Shown: piece by piece, positions 11,601-25,600 of the stretch
Position numbering within the stretch: the stretch's first letter is position 1
How the letters are laid out: every line of letters begins with the position of its first letter
Source: Actinernus sp. WN-2022
Lineage: Eukaryota > Cnidaria > Anthozoa > Actiniaria > Actinernidae
Assembly: GCA_030867875.1 (NCBI GenBank)
Contig: JAOWCC010001634.1
Span: 101,535,321 to 101,599,320 of the forward strand
DNA: 64,000 nucleotides
Direction of reading: 5' to 3'
The notes under the pieces: generated by a model
Database searches by the model: none
What the model was told of the DNA's origin: nothing
What the model saw: the letters and a program-made list of their open reading frames with translations, nothing else
Translations under genes and position numbers: made by a program

Positions 11601-14600
11601 TCACGAGACGCAATGTTGTGGTGTGACTGTAATGTTCTCGTCACCAGAGGCAATGGAGTGGTCTGACTGTAATGTTCTCGTCACGTCACGCAATGGAGTG
11701 GTGTGACTGTAATGTTCTCGTCACCAGACGCAATGGAGTGGTGTGACTGTAATGTTCTCGTCACGTGCACGAGACGCAATGTTGTGGTGTGACTGTAATG
11801 TTCTCGTCACGAGACGCAATGTTGTGGTGTGACTGTAATGTTCTCGTCACGTTACGCAATGGAATGGTGTGACTGTAATGTTCTCGTCACATTTTGACGA
11901 CGGTAAAATGACATCTATTTGTTTGATACAATAATTAGCGAGAAAAAGGAGGATACAAAATGATTTTTCCTAAAACGTGACGTCATCTTTACTCTAATAA
12001 CTCTGAATAGGAGATATTGTAGTTGAGTCTACGAATAGGAGTTTCAGCGGTATTGACCCGAACGCCTCACTTCAATGTAATGAAGCGCCATTGAAACCAT
12101 CATTCTTACACGACACCAACATCCTCCTAAACAAGCACGACTAATTTAGATACACAGTTTGAATAGCGCTTCATTACATTGAAGTGAGGCGTTTGGGTCA
12201 ATACCGCTGAAACTGCTATTCGTAGACTCAACTACAATATCTCCTATTGTTACGGCACCTGAAACAACCATAGGGGCTGATTAAAGTCATGACCCTGTTA
12301 AACCACAGATCGAATTGGAATTTAGCACATGGTTATCGACCAATCAGAGCGTGTGTTTTGCAAGTTTATTGTATAACTTTTAATTTACGACTATTGTTCC
12401 CCCTAATGGGATACGTGTGGAAAGGTTCTTAGAGACAAATTACAAAGAGTCCAATCCCGCGCTGCAAGAGTCATAACTGGTCCGATCAACTGAGGTACTT
12501 AATTATTTAGAATGGAAAACTCTCCAAGCAAGGCGCATACAAACCAAGTCGATATTAATGTACAAAACTCTCAACGAACAATCCGCACCCTACTTAAGAA
12601 TTGTTTTACCAGAATTAGTGATAGTAACAAATAAGAAGCTAAGAAACTCTGAGACTGATCTAGCACTTCGAAAGCCACCAACAAATTTTCTAAAGCGCAG
12701 CTTTAAATACAATGGTGCTATGTTATGGAACAGTCTACCAGACGAGGCAAAAAGAGCCCTGAGTTCATTACAGCAATTTAAAAGTAAAATTGACTCCTTA
12801 TCTGATCCCGAGTTTGCTGATAGCAGTTTTTTATTTTTATATGTATCTTCTAATCTTAAATGTTTTATCTTCTTATCCTTTGCACCTGTAACAATATTTT
12901 TATATGCCCCACGTGGAAATCAGCGCGTTGTAAGTTGTCAGTGGCTAGCGTGTCAAAATAAAAGTTTGTATATAAGTATATGGATTGCATTGATACCTGT
13001 GTAACCTCTTGTTCCTTCTTCATCTCAAAGCTCTGATATTGTTCGATATCCTGTAAGTACACGTAAGGCATGTGTCAATTTATTTACTAACAACAACAAC
13101 TACTACTTTATTACCATAAAATGAGACATTAATAAATTTAAAATTGGAATAACTAATTATACAACTCTAAGATGATAGTAACCCAGAATAACTTAAAAGT
13201 TAATCGAGCTGGATGGCTTATATATTAAATTGACAATGTAAATACGGTCGCAGGTAGCAAACTATTATGAAAAGCTTACAAAATGAGGTGTATGCCTGTT
13301 ACGTTACAAATATAACGAATAAATTTAATAAGTAGAAAATATACAAGCTAACAAAAACGCACATGACAAACAAACAACAGAGAACTATGTATCACAATTA
13401 TCAATTGAAAGAACAAAAAAGATAGTATTATATACTGTTAAGAGTGAATTTTATTGAAATTGAATTTCGCCAAAATTATAGCCAAAATTATAGGGTTTAA
13501 ATGGTAAGCTATAAATAAAACCAGTGAGGTTCATTGCAATTTAAAAAAAGACCTGAAAATGTCCAGAACAGTAACTGTCGCAAACAGAGTGCACTGACAC
13601 TGAATACGTGAGAAACTTTGAAGTTATTACAACTATAAAATGATGTAACAATTTCAGAATATATTAAGTCATATCTATCCTATAGATGTAGATAGTTTTC
13701 GGATAGGCTAGTTTTTAACTATCCTAGATGTAGATAGTTTTCGGAAAAGGCTAGTTTTTAATTATCCTAGATGTAGATATCTTTCGGAATAGGCTAGTTT
13801 TTTACTATAGATGTAGATAATTTTCGGAATTCTTCGTTTGCAACTGACGTCATGGCGACCATGTTGGATGACGATAACAAAAGATTCCTCGTTCGATCAA
13901 CCATGAAAAAAAGGCTCTTTGTTATTGTCATCTTTGTTATTGTCATCTTTGTTATTGTCGTCTTTGTTATTGTCATCTTTGTTGTTGTCATCTTTGTTGT
14001 TGTCATCTTTGTTGTTGTCATCTTTGTTGTTGTCATCTTTGTTGTTGTCATCTTTGTTGTTGTCATCTTTGTTGTTGTCATCTTTGTTGTTGTCATCTTT
14101 GTTGTTGTCATCTTTGTTGTTGTCATCTTTGTTGTTGTCATCTTTGTTGTTGTCATCTTTGTTGTTGTCATCTTTGTTGTTGTCATCTTTGTTGTTGTCA
14201 TCTTTGTTGTTGTCATCTTTGTTGTTGTCATCTTTGTTGTTGTCATCTTTGTTGTTGTCATCTTTGTTGTTGTCATCTTTGTTGTTGTCATCTTTGTTGT
14301 TGTCATCTTTGTTGTTGTCATCTTTGTTGTTGTCATCTTTGTTGTTGTCATCTTTGTTGTTGTCATCTTTGTTGTTGTCATCTTTGTTGTTGTCATCTTT
14401 GTTGTTGTCATCTTTGTTGTTGTCATCTTTGTTGTTGTCATCTTTGTTGTTGTCATCTTTGCTATTGTCATCTTTGCTATTGTCATCTTTGCTATTGTCA
14501 TCTTTGCTATTGTCTTTGTTATCTGAATCTCTGGGGATTGATTGCAAACCAGTAATAGGGTACAAGAACACCCAACGAGTACTTTTTGAAATTCGTTTGA

Positions 14601-17600
14601 AACCAGTTGTCTACAGCTTATCTAGCCATTTTAAGGCGCCTACTATGTCTTTAGACGTATTCTAGAAAGCTATTCGCTGTTCGGATTTTCTAGGTGGAAA
14701 TCGCGTCAACCGAAAATACTATGGCAAAATATTCCCGGCCTACGAATTTGTTAGTAGTCTAGAACATAAACAAGAATTTTCTAGCCCAAGTAACTTCATG
14801 TTGCAAAGTTTTGTGGAGGTACGAATTTTTTAGGGATTCTTTTTTCCTTTAGGCAATTCTTAGGGAATGAAAATGTGTTGTTCCGACTCTATTGATCAGA
14901 CGAATTGGGACGTACGAATATTTTAGGGGAAGCCTTTTAGTCTCCCTTTTCTTCTATAATTTCTAGGGATTGAAAACAAATTTTCTAGCCAGTATTTCAG
15001 AAAACAATTTTCTAGGGAAAACTTCGTTGGGTGCCCTTGAGGGTATAAATTATGCTTCATGGTAGTGTTTCATTCCATATTGTCTCCCTGCATAATCATT
15101 TTCTCTACTGTTTTAAAGTATTATGCAGGGAGACTATATGGAACGAAACACTACCATGACGTATATACCAGCAATGGGCTAGTTTTTAACTATCCTAGAT
15201 GTACATGCTGACAGTTTTCGGATAAGCTAGTTTTTAACTATCCTAGATTTAGATAGTTTTCAGATAAGCTAGTTTTTAACTAGATGTAGATAGTTTTCGG
15301 ATAGGCTAGTTTTTAACTATCCTAGATTTAGATAGTTTTCGGATAAGCTAGTTTTTAACTAGATGTAGATAGTTTTCGGATAGGTTAGTTTTAACTATCC
15401 TAGATGTAGATGCTTTCCGACGTAACAACGTGTAGTCGGAAAGTGTCTTCGTTTCGGCTCGTAGCTATTTTGTCACTTTAAGTGATAACTCATTAGTCTT
15501 CCTTTGTGTATTCCAGCATTGAATATGCATACCTTGTGTACATAAGGGCAGAATCTCTTATGGTCTGCCTCTCGCTTGTTGGACAGCACAAAGTAATCCA
15601 AACCGTTAAGCTTGTTTTTTGTTTTGGCTTTAGTCCTCGGAGCCTGGTACGATTGCATTCGGTCGAGGAGTACGTTTCCAGACGTTTTTTTATGATGGTT
15701 TTTCGTACCGGGCAACGTACACAATTTTCTTTAGACATTTCTCTTTTTTTCTCTGTATTACTTTTGAGATTTTCTGTATTTGATTTTAGCATGGGAGACC
15801 TTCTTTAATATTATGTCATTGGTTGTTCAACAACAGATATATGGTTTTTGGAATGTTTACTGCATTCCTTCATGTCACGTTAAATATTTTGTTGTTATGA
15901 TTTTGTAATATTAGTTTTAAGTACTATTTAATGATTAGTATTTAACGAAGTTAATTAAAGAAACTGTTTGCTGCTGTCCACCAGGCAATCGGCACTGTCA
16001 CACTCCACGGAGTCGTTGCGTGTTTTATATATATAACACGCAATATATATGTGTGTGTTTATATGCTTTTTGTGCATTTGCGGAGTATAGAAAGGAATAG
16101 ATAGTTTTCGGAATAGGCTAGATTTTAACTATCCTAGACGTAAATAGTTTTCGTATATTGGCTGCAGTAGTTTGAAACTATCCTAGATTATTTTGTAGAT
16201 TTTGATAGTTTATATATGTGCTATCTTTTATTAACTAGCTAAACGGTAGTGATAAGATAACTGTCTATCTGAAAAACGTTTTTTACCCCATTCACACCAA
16301 AGCTTAAACCTGTTTAAGTAGTATAGGAGGGATTGAATTAGCCGTTTTTGGGGGTGAATACATAATTAGGGTGTGAATAAATTATCTTCACTGACGTCAT
16401 CGATCTATTGTCTTTGACTCATGAATAAAATGGGGGTAAATAAATTAAATGAGGTGGAAGTGGAATTCATTATCTATTGTTAATAAAGTGAAGTGGAATT
16501 TATTAGATCTATTGTTAATAAAGTGAAGTGGAATTCATTATCTATTGTTAATAAAGTGAAGTGGAATTCATTGTCTATTGTTAATAAAGTGAAGTGGAAT
16601 TCATTATCTTCCAGCGGTTGAAATTGAGGTGAATATTGGTCGACTATATCAGCCTTTCTACGTATTCACCCCCAAAAACGGCTAATTTCATCCCTCCTTT
16701 ACTACTTGTTTAAAAGCTGTTTAATTAAACTTACCGGTATAGTTTAACATAATACATGTTATCACCATATGCTCACTGGTGCTACACTAGTTTTCAACTG
16801 ACTTTTCTTAACAAAACAACCTGTTTGAGGTAGTTTTAACCCTGTCACTAAACCCAATCAAGATAGGGGCTAGATAAACTTAGTTTAATTAAACAGGTTT
16901 AGTTGGTGTGAATGTTAATACAGGGCTGTTAATAACTTTTTAAGCACCCACTCCTTATGACATTTGCTTTACTTTGTGAGTAAATTGAATCAAACATAGC
17001 GACCATCACCTGTCACATCGAGTGAGCTCACCCGTGACAGGTGCTAGGGTTACGGCTCTTATTGCCAGCCCTGTAATAGATAGTAAAAAGATAGTGAATA
17101 TAAAATGTGTGCCATATCAACTAGGAATCACATGTATATAGTGATAACTAGTGTGCAGATAGGAAATAACTAGTGAAAAGATAATATTTCATTTTTGTAT
17201 TCAAGGGTATAGTTACATTTTCTTTCCCAGAGTAGAAATTGTTTACAATAGATTACATATAAACAGCAGGTTTGAATCCTAATAATTTCCAGTAAACTTT
17301 TACTACACAAAACAATTACCGTACCTTTGGTTGAATTGGTTTTCCTGATCGACTGTTAATGGCTTGTTTTGCCACATCCATCTTAAACGTTGTGAACTCC
17401 TTACTGCAAAGGAAAAAAATACAGTTTAAAAGTATCGCCTGTCATGCATGTCCATAATATTAGGGGAGTTGTTTTCAAACAATTAGGATTTCAGCTTTTG
17501 TATGTTAATAGCATGGTGCCCATATATTAAACCGAGTCTACAGAAGGTGAGAGTTGATCTGACTCTATTTTGATTGACCAAATGAATATATTGTAATTCT

Positions 17601-19579
17601 CCAGTCCTAAGATTAGAAATTGGATCTGCACACCTCATCTCACTACTACTAATATCTTAATATTTATCTTTAGCTAATACTAATTCAATAACATTATTAC
17701 CTAGACTCGTCAACAGTCTCCTGTTTCTCCTGACATCTGGCCTTGAGGTCTCCTATTTGAGTTTTAAAGCTCTCTTGCTCTCGTTTCTCCTCATTCTGTA
17801 GTTCTTCCAGGTTTGCTAGTACACAAGAGAAAACTCTTCATTATTTAGTTTAGCAGGCCTATATAATTATGCAGTGCTTAAGCATCCATGCAAACAAGTA
17901 TTTCCTAGTAGAGTATTAAAGAATAAGCCCTCTTAAAATTACTCCCAATTCAATTACAAATTTTCAAAATTGAATTGTAACATTGTGGAACCTTATTAAA
18001 GTGCCTATGAAATGAAAAAATCGATCCCGTTTTTATTGTATTTTATTAAATTATAGACTTCCCTTAGCCATTTTGGGCAATTAAAAATCAATTTGGAGAG
18101 CACAAACATAATTTTATTTCGTATCGAAGTCAGGCGCAATTGACAAAATCTGGCGACAATTTTACACCGTTAAAGATATGCTAATTACATGCGTGACATC
18201 ACTAGGTTTGCGCATTGCGCATGCACAAAGCCGACCAAAAGGATTCTATAAAAAAAATGGCCATCTTAAACGTTTCTCAAAGTATTATCTCCATACTGAT
18301 TTTCATTTGCACAAAATGACTAAGAGAAACCTAGAATTAAAAAAAATTAAAACGGGATCTATTTTTTCATTTTATTGGCACTTTAAAACATTCTTGGACC
18401 TCTAGCTTGCAATACATTCCTGAATCAGTCAATCCTGATATTATATGATATACTGGTACTCATCTTACATGCATGCATGTATATAATAACACACTAACTT
18501 GGTCTGTCTGTAACACTCATACCACAGGTAGCCTGAATTGTCGATCTGTGTGCATACAACGGGTCCCTGCTAGTGCTATATATTAAATTAATTTACCATT
18601 CAGTAAACTTACAAATATATTTCAAGTATCTTTGTTCCTGATCTGTGACATTCTTTTCAATTTCCTGCTGTCGTTCATCACTCTAAAATGAAAATTATAA
18701 TCATGATGATTAAAGACTGGGTAAATTAGATATAACGTTAGTAATATTTAATTATACCATACAAGTGAATAGTGCTTATTGTGCACTCTGAATGGCTACT
18801 CTGAATGTGAATATCCTTTGCTAATTCACCTCCGAGCAAAGCAGTGATCACCATGCACGAGTGATCACCTTGTCACTGGTTCCTGCAACAAAGTGGCCTT
18901 TTGAAATCATGGTAATTGGTACATTAGCATACAACATTGTAATGTTAATAAACATGAAACATCACTATTGAACTGAAATGAAATCTAATGCATTATCCAT
19001 ATTTTTGTATCTGTACATGAATGTACCTTTTTCTTCCTGAAGTACTCGGCCAGTTTATGCTGCAGCTGTGCATTCAGGGACTGAAGGGAAGATCGTTCTT
19101 CAAGACCTTGCTACAGAAATGAAGTACATGAATTGTATGGAAATTACTGCTCAGTATTTTTTTTTGTTCTACCTGGTAATTCATTTTGTGTTGTACATGT
19201 ACGTATCATAATGTTTTTAAGCAGAATTTCCAGTTTTTAAAGTCTCAATAACAGTTCGAGGTGTCTGCCTACTACAATTAGAAACATTACTTTGATCAAT
19301 CAGTATAAAGTATCACTTAAGACTTATTTATTCCGGAAGGCATTCAGTAATTCTTTGTAGACCAGTATTTTCAAATCACAAACATTTTTGATTTAATTAA
19401 TATATTTAATCATCTATTTATTTATCGATTTAATATATGCATATATATTTATTTTTTATTTTTAACTATTTGTTTCAGTATCATGACTATGAAATATTTA
19501 TTGCAAGACACTATTGTAAGGTGCATTTGAACATATTGTTGGAATTATTTGCGCAATATAAATAAATATTATTATTAAA

Positions 19580-19611
<32 letters not shown>

Positions 19612-22600
19612 ATAATAATAATTAATAATAATAATAATAATAAGGATGGTTTATTTACCCACACTGATGTGAAATACAATATTATGTTTACAAGCGCTAC
19701 AAAAGCTATAGAAAGAATAAAGAAATACAATAAATATATAGTGGGACTGGATTACAGTATCAGAAATAACAGGATATATACAGTGAAGTTTAATAATAAT
19801 AGGGAAAATAGTAAGACATTTATCATAAATATTTATCACAATGTGTGCAAAATGGGTGCAAGTGACACTTTGAGTGACACTCTTTACTCTTATTTACGTT
19901 CACTTTTTGTTTTATGTAGTTAAATTTTACGTAGATCGTGACGATTCTTGTATATGAAAATGTTGATAATAGAATTCGAAAAAATAAAAATTCTCTTGGG
20001 GGTTGTCATGGTGCCCAAGCCAACCGTTTGACCCCAGCATTGATTCCCGGCTGTTGAATCACAATTTTTGTTTTCGTTTATCCACTTGAAATATCCTTAA
20101 TATCATTCAATATCACACCAATATTCTTTGAAAACAACGAGAAAATAATCATAAGTAACCTTAATAGCGAAATATTTACCCAGTTACCCAGTTCCCTATT
20201 GCGTGAAATGCCACTCTGTTTTAGGGCTACGAGCTAATATTTACCGGAGAGCAGCGTCAAACCTGTTTTTGATTCTTTTGGGTTTTCAAACCTTTCATTA
20301 AGATCTGTTTGTGAAATTTTTGTTTATCATTTGCTGATATGCTCATTCCGGCTGAACTCTTTTGTTGACATATTTTTTTCAAACTTGAATACTTCTAATC
20401 AAAAATTAGCTTCACAATAGCGCAATTCACAAAGGAACATTGTTTAAGTACTTAAGTTCTCACACCTTCACTTAATAAGGACGGTGGCACCTAATACAAG
20501 GGTGCTTTTTTAAATCGCCCCTAAAAATTTGGGGTAACCATGCATTTTTCAGAGATAATCAAGGTTAAATGTCTTTAAAAAAATTCTGACTCAGCACTTA
20601 AATTTTTTTTCTTTTCTATTTTCCAAGAATGAAGCGCGATTTAGCTAAATACGAGTCAGAAGACTCAAAATGGGGGTGTCCTCACTATAGGTAACAGCTT
20701 AATTACCCAAGGCCACGTTAATGCATTAATTAAATAAATATTAATTGTGTCAGTGCCATAATCGACTTTGACAGGTATCCAATTTTTGGTTAAAAATACA
20801 ATGATAATCAGTTTTCTCTCTAAAATATAATATATCCAAACGCTAAACTGTCTTTCTGCTTTAATTTTATAACATAAATAACAGGGGTCACCATGCATTT
20901 TAAAAAGTTACAAAAGCTGGATTCATATTTTTGCAACCTATTTCTGACAACCTTGACAATTTATACTAAGCCCTCCGTGGCAAGTATAACATTTGTCTTA
21001 TTGAGTGTTGCATGCTGGGATCTTCAATATGGCAGCAAACTTGCTTCGTTCAAAATTGCAGGATTTCTGCACAGATCGCAAGTTGATTCTGCCTCTGGCT
21101 TCGAAATATGTCGCTCGAGCCAAGTTCAAGAGAATTTACCGTTCCGATTTCTTTTCTGCCCTTTGAGAGATGTACTCATGATTTTATTCAAGCAGGATAA
21201 TGTCAACACATTTTCCAAGCCACTGACAAAATGTTGCGATTTTTATTTTATTTCCACAATCAAGCTTATGTGACTACGGGTCGACTCGCGGGACACCAGT
21301 ACTGAAGCTTATGCGCAGAAAATATACGCAGAAAATATACGCACTAGCAATAGGGGCCACCGTCCTTAACTTGATCGCAAATGGCAGCCGAAAAGGTTTA
21401 TGGGAACAGAACAGAATTTTCGACAGCAAGCAAAGAGTTGTATAAGTCTTCAGGCAAATCAGAAACAAGACCCCACATGACTATCTTTGGAAAGCTCGCA
21501 GACCATGAAACTTACCGAAATCAACTTATTAGCTCGACAAAATTAACAGTTCGGTTCGCCTGAAGACGCGACTCTGTGTAAATCTCCTGCGATAACCAAT
21601 CGCCGTTTAGTCAAACGGTTCTTCGTTCAACCATGAGTTAAGCCGGCTACTTAAGTGCTTCGCCTCTCACCTCTGTGGCCCAGGTTCGATTCCCGGACGG
21701 GGCACCATATGTGAGTTGAGTTTGTTGGTACCTCGCCCTTGCTCATAGGGTTTTTCTCCGGGTTCTCCTCCCTCCGCAAAAACCAACACGCTAAATTCCA
21801 ATTCGATATGTGGATTAGCCGGGACCTGGCTTTGATCAGCCCCCTGGTTGTTTCAGGTCTTGTTAGAAATTCAAATCAGAATTCAAATTCCAACGGCATT
21901 TTACACAAAGCCGAAACTTAAAGGGATACTAAGTGAAAAACGCGGAAAAACACATTTGGGCTCAAAAGAATCTTTAACATGATTGTCCTTTGTTCAGAAA
22001 ATGTATTAAAATTTGATAACAATATTTCAGCATTGAGAACAAGCACCTCAAAGTTGGCTCCGCTAAGACGTGGGCGGCGCCATCGTGTATGCATTTACTT
22101 CCGGTGTCCGGTGATGTTTTTTTTACGTCACTTCGTCCCAGGCTACTTGTGGTGACTTGTTTCAGTTCTTTGAAGGATTTTCAATCGCTCGGAATTAAAG
22201 TTGATTTTCATCGATATGACAGAGCCATTGTTTACTAGGACAGAGATATGATGAAGACAAGATTGTGAGAAAATATTCAGAAGACCGAGAGGATGATGAA
22301 AACCATTTGGAAGGCGAAATGCCAAAAGTTGGTGGCGTTCGCCCGCATGCCCGTAGCGGTCTCGTGTTTGTTCTGCTTTCTTACCTCGGTTTGCATGAGC
22401 CTGTGCAAACACGGAAGATGTTTCATTTCTTAAATACTGATAAAATTACCAGCACATCGCCTTAAAATATTTTTTTACACGGTTTCTTTTCCTAAAATGT
22501 ACATGTCCTGTATTAGTCCGTGAGCCAAACCCCAAAATTTGGCCTATCGGTATCATCCGAGGTGAATAAGGCTCATATTGTTTTTTTGAAAGAGCAGTCA

Positions 22601-25600
22601 TTGGGGAGTTCAGAAATGCCTGATAGCAGTGTATTGGTGGCAGCTATAGGGCAGGGCAGGGTGTTTTGTGCACCCCCACCCCCCCAAATTCATAAGGTAT
22701 ACTTTGCAGAATAAACAGAAAAATGGAACTTAATGATATATTTGCGTGTGTCTGATTTAGGAATTACTGTGGCGTCTAAGGGTTATACGTGACACTCGTC
22801 AAGAAAGCGCGGAAGAATCTCGCTTTTCATTGTTGGACGTGGGCGGTTTTCTAACGTCACTTCAGCCTTCAGGCTTAACAAAGTATTAACAGGTGAGTTG
22901 CTGACCTGGAAGGGAAAAGTATCAGACAAACAAGATATTAGCCCAGGCCTCGTCGCTGCTAAGGAACGCCATTAAAGCGGAAATGAATTCCACCGTTTGG
23001 CCTCTTCATCCTTGTGATCTGTCTGCCGAAATTGATTTACCACCGTCACTTCGTCGCTTTCTTGTTGGACTTTTGTCAGGTGATCCAAATGCAGAACCGT
23101 CGGACATCTGTATCCACTTTAGTCAACTGGTTTGGCCAAGATTTGATTTACGCAGTAACCTGCGGTCGTGACAAGCCCCCTAAGCAGGTTCTTCTGCCAT
23201 ATGCTGTTACAACGCTCACTGGAAACACTGAGTTGGTCCGAATGCTCAACAAGCTTGGACATGCAATCTCGTACACCCAATTAGAAGAGAATGATACAGC
23301 ACTCGGCATGGGATAATATATATAAACTCGAAGAAACTCTCTCTGGAAAAAGTACCTCGCATCGTGTGAAGGGAATAGAGGTTCAGCCGAAATTCTTTGG
23401 CCCGGATTCCCCGCCGAGGCATTTGGCACCAATTCAGAGGTCTAAACAAAGGGCGTTGAGCGCAGACCAGCAGTTAGAACCAGCCGTGTATGTTTCTGGC
23501 TCTTGTGTTGGTCCGCATCCTCTCAAGACCAACGATGACTATATACCAGCTGCAGAACAAGCTTCAAGAAGTGCACATATGAAGAACTTGTTGTGGATTT
23601 TGATGAGGAAGAACGACACTGAAAACCAAACAATTCCAGGTTGGACCGGTTTCAACATCCGAGCGACGGATCATGAATCGGTCACAGAAGATGTTGCTGG
23701 GTACCTTCCTACTATCAATGCTCCGGCAAGAGAATTGTCTACAGTCTTCGAGATTCTACTGCAGTCTGATGAAATTCGAAAGAAACTCTGTCTAAAGGCA
23801 ATAGTCGTAGTCATCATGGATCAAGCGCTATACGCAAAAGCAGCTGAAATTGCCTGGAAAGAGGAGCGCTTTGCGAACATTCTTTTACGTATGGGTGTGT
23901 TTCACACAATCTGTAACGGGCTTGGAATCCTTGGCAAGCGATTTGGGGACGGTGGATTGAAAGATATATTGATCGAATCGCATATAGTTGCTGAGGGGTC
24001 AACAACTGGAGTCATCGAGGGTAAGCACTATAATCGTGCCATCAGAGCCCACAAGTACAGCTATGAAGCACTAATGAGACTGGCCTGGAAGGAGTTCACA
24101 AATTGGCTAGAGGAAGAGGCAGAACAAGGGCAACGCGCCACAGTAGCATCACTTCTAAAGCAGATACATTCGACAGATCTTAACCAGGAGACCCTCGAAA
24201 ATGTGATGCACAGTCCAGCTTTAGAAACAACCATGGTCCTGTGGAGGGAGTTCCTGGATCACCTTCGTCATAGTAATGGCGAACTCTCGTCGTTCTGGAT
24301 GTCTTACGTCGACTTTGTAGAGAGCGTCATTCTTGGTCTTCTGCGCGCATCACGTGAAGGCAACTGGGACTTACACTTACAGTCCATTAGAAAGCTGATA
24401 CCCTGGTGTTTCGCTTATGACAAGGTGAACTATGCGCGCTACCTCACGCCTTACTTCGCCAAGATGACCAATCCGCCTCAAGGAAGAACACCCAGACGTG
24501 GAGGAGGCCTTCCAGTCCGGCCGCTTTTCTGTCCAGCTAAGCAGCAGCAATACATTTGGATGCATCCCTGTTGATCAGACAACAGAGATGACAGTCAACA
24601 AAGATACGCAGACAAGCGGACGATCTCTAATTCTAAAGGCAGATAGGTCGTTCTTTGCTCGTATCATAGTGATGGCTCAGGCAAGAAACTTGCAGATGGA
24701 TACAATCTTGGCCCATCCTCTGGGGCCATTGCCGTGGGCACTGTCCTCACAGATGGCCTTCTTCGAAAGACCAATAAGGCTGCTCTAGCCTCATTACTTG
24801 AGAAGGATGTCCAGGCCACTGATCGAGTCCCGGAGAATACTGCTGCTGTCATCGATGGAATGGCACTTGTCCAGAAGATCAAAGGAGATCAATTGATATT
24901 TGGGGACGTTGCTGCAAATATCCTAGCTATGGCCTTGAGAGAGGGAGCGCAGAGCAAGAGGATAGATATTGTTTTTGACATGTACAACGACCTTTCAATC
25001 AAGAACAGCGAACGCCTATTGAGAGGTGAAGAATCGGGACATCAGCTGCGCAGCATCACAAGTTGCAGATCGTGCGTCAGTGGAGGAACTTGCTTACCAA
25101 AGTGAACAACAAGACAAGCCTCATCCAGTTTCTTGTCAATGAGTGGAAGAATGATACCAGCATAAGAAAGCTTGTCGAATGAAGGCAAGTTGCTCTATAC
25201 CAATATCGGCAAAACATATTACAAGATTGCGTCACAGACCTTTGAGGAAGTCCCGTCCCTGATGTGTAGCCAGGAAGAAGCAGATGGTCGTCTGATACTA
25301 CATGCATCCCATGCCGCCAAGGAAAGTTACAGCTCGGTGCTGATATGCGCAGACGACACAGATGTTCTCGTTTGTGGAGCAGATAAATATCCCTCTGCTG
25401 GTGAAGACAGGATCACGCACGCGCACCAAAGTAGTCGATGTCCGTAAGGTTGCTGCATCTGTTGGACGCGATGTCTGCAAAGCACTCATTGGAATGGAAA
25501 TCGCAAATCATTGGAAATCGCAAGCACTGAAACTCATCAAGAACAACAGGGATTGCCGCGAAGCTGTTGATGAGCTTGGAGAGCAGTGGGATGTCACGCC

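Noticed and set aside
11085..11892. Possible CRISPR-like array of regular repeats
   Set aside because: Units are contiguous with no unique spacers, and the genome is eukaryotic.
13794..14665. Four long overlapping open frames of 224-248 codons on both strands
   Set aside because: They are translations of the 15-bp minisatellite. All frames stay open because the unit is a multiple of three.
19990..20060. tRNA-like sequence with GATTCCCGGC
   Set aside because: I could not form a convincing cloverleaf or find matching box A; too weak for a tRNA or SINE call.
22200..22465. Acidic frame (RYDEDKIVRKYSEDREDDEN)
   Set aside because: It is short, open only by a non-ATG start, and has no neighbour or splice signals to make a gene. 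It may be an element relic.
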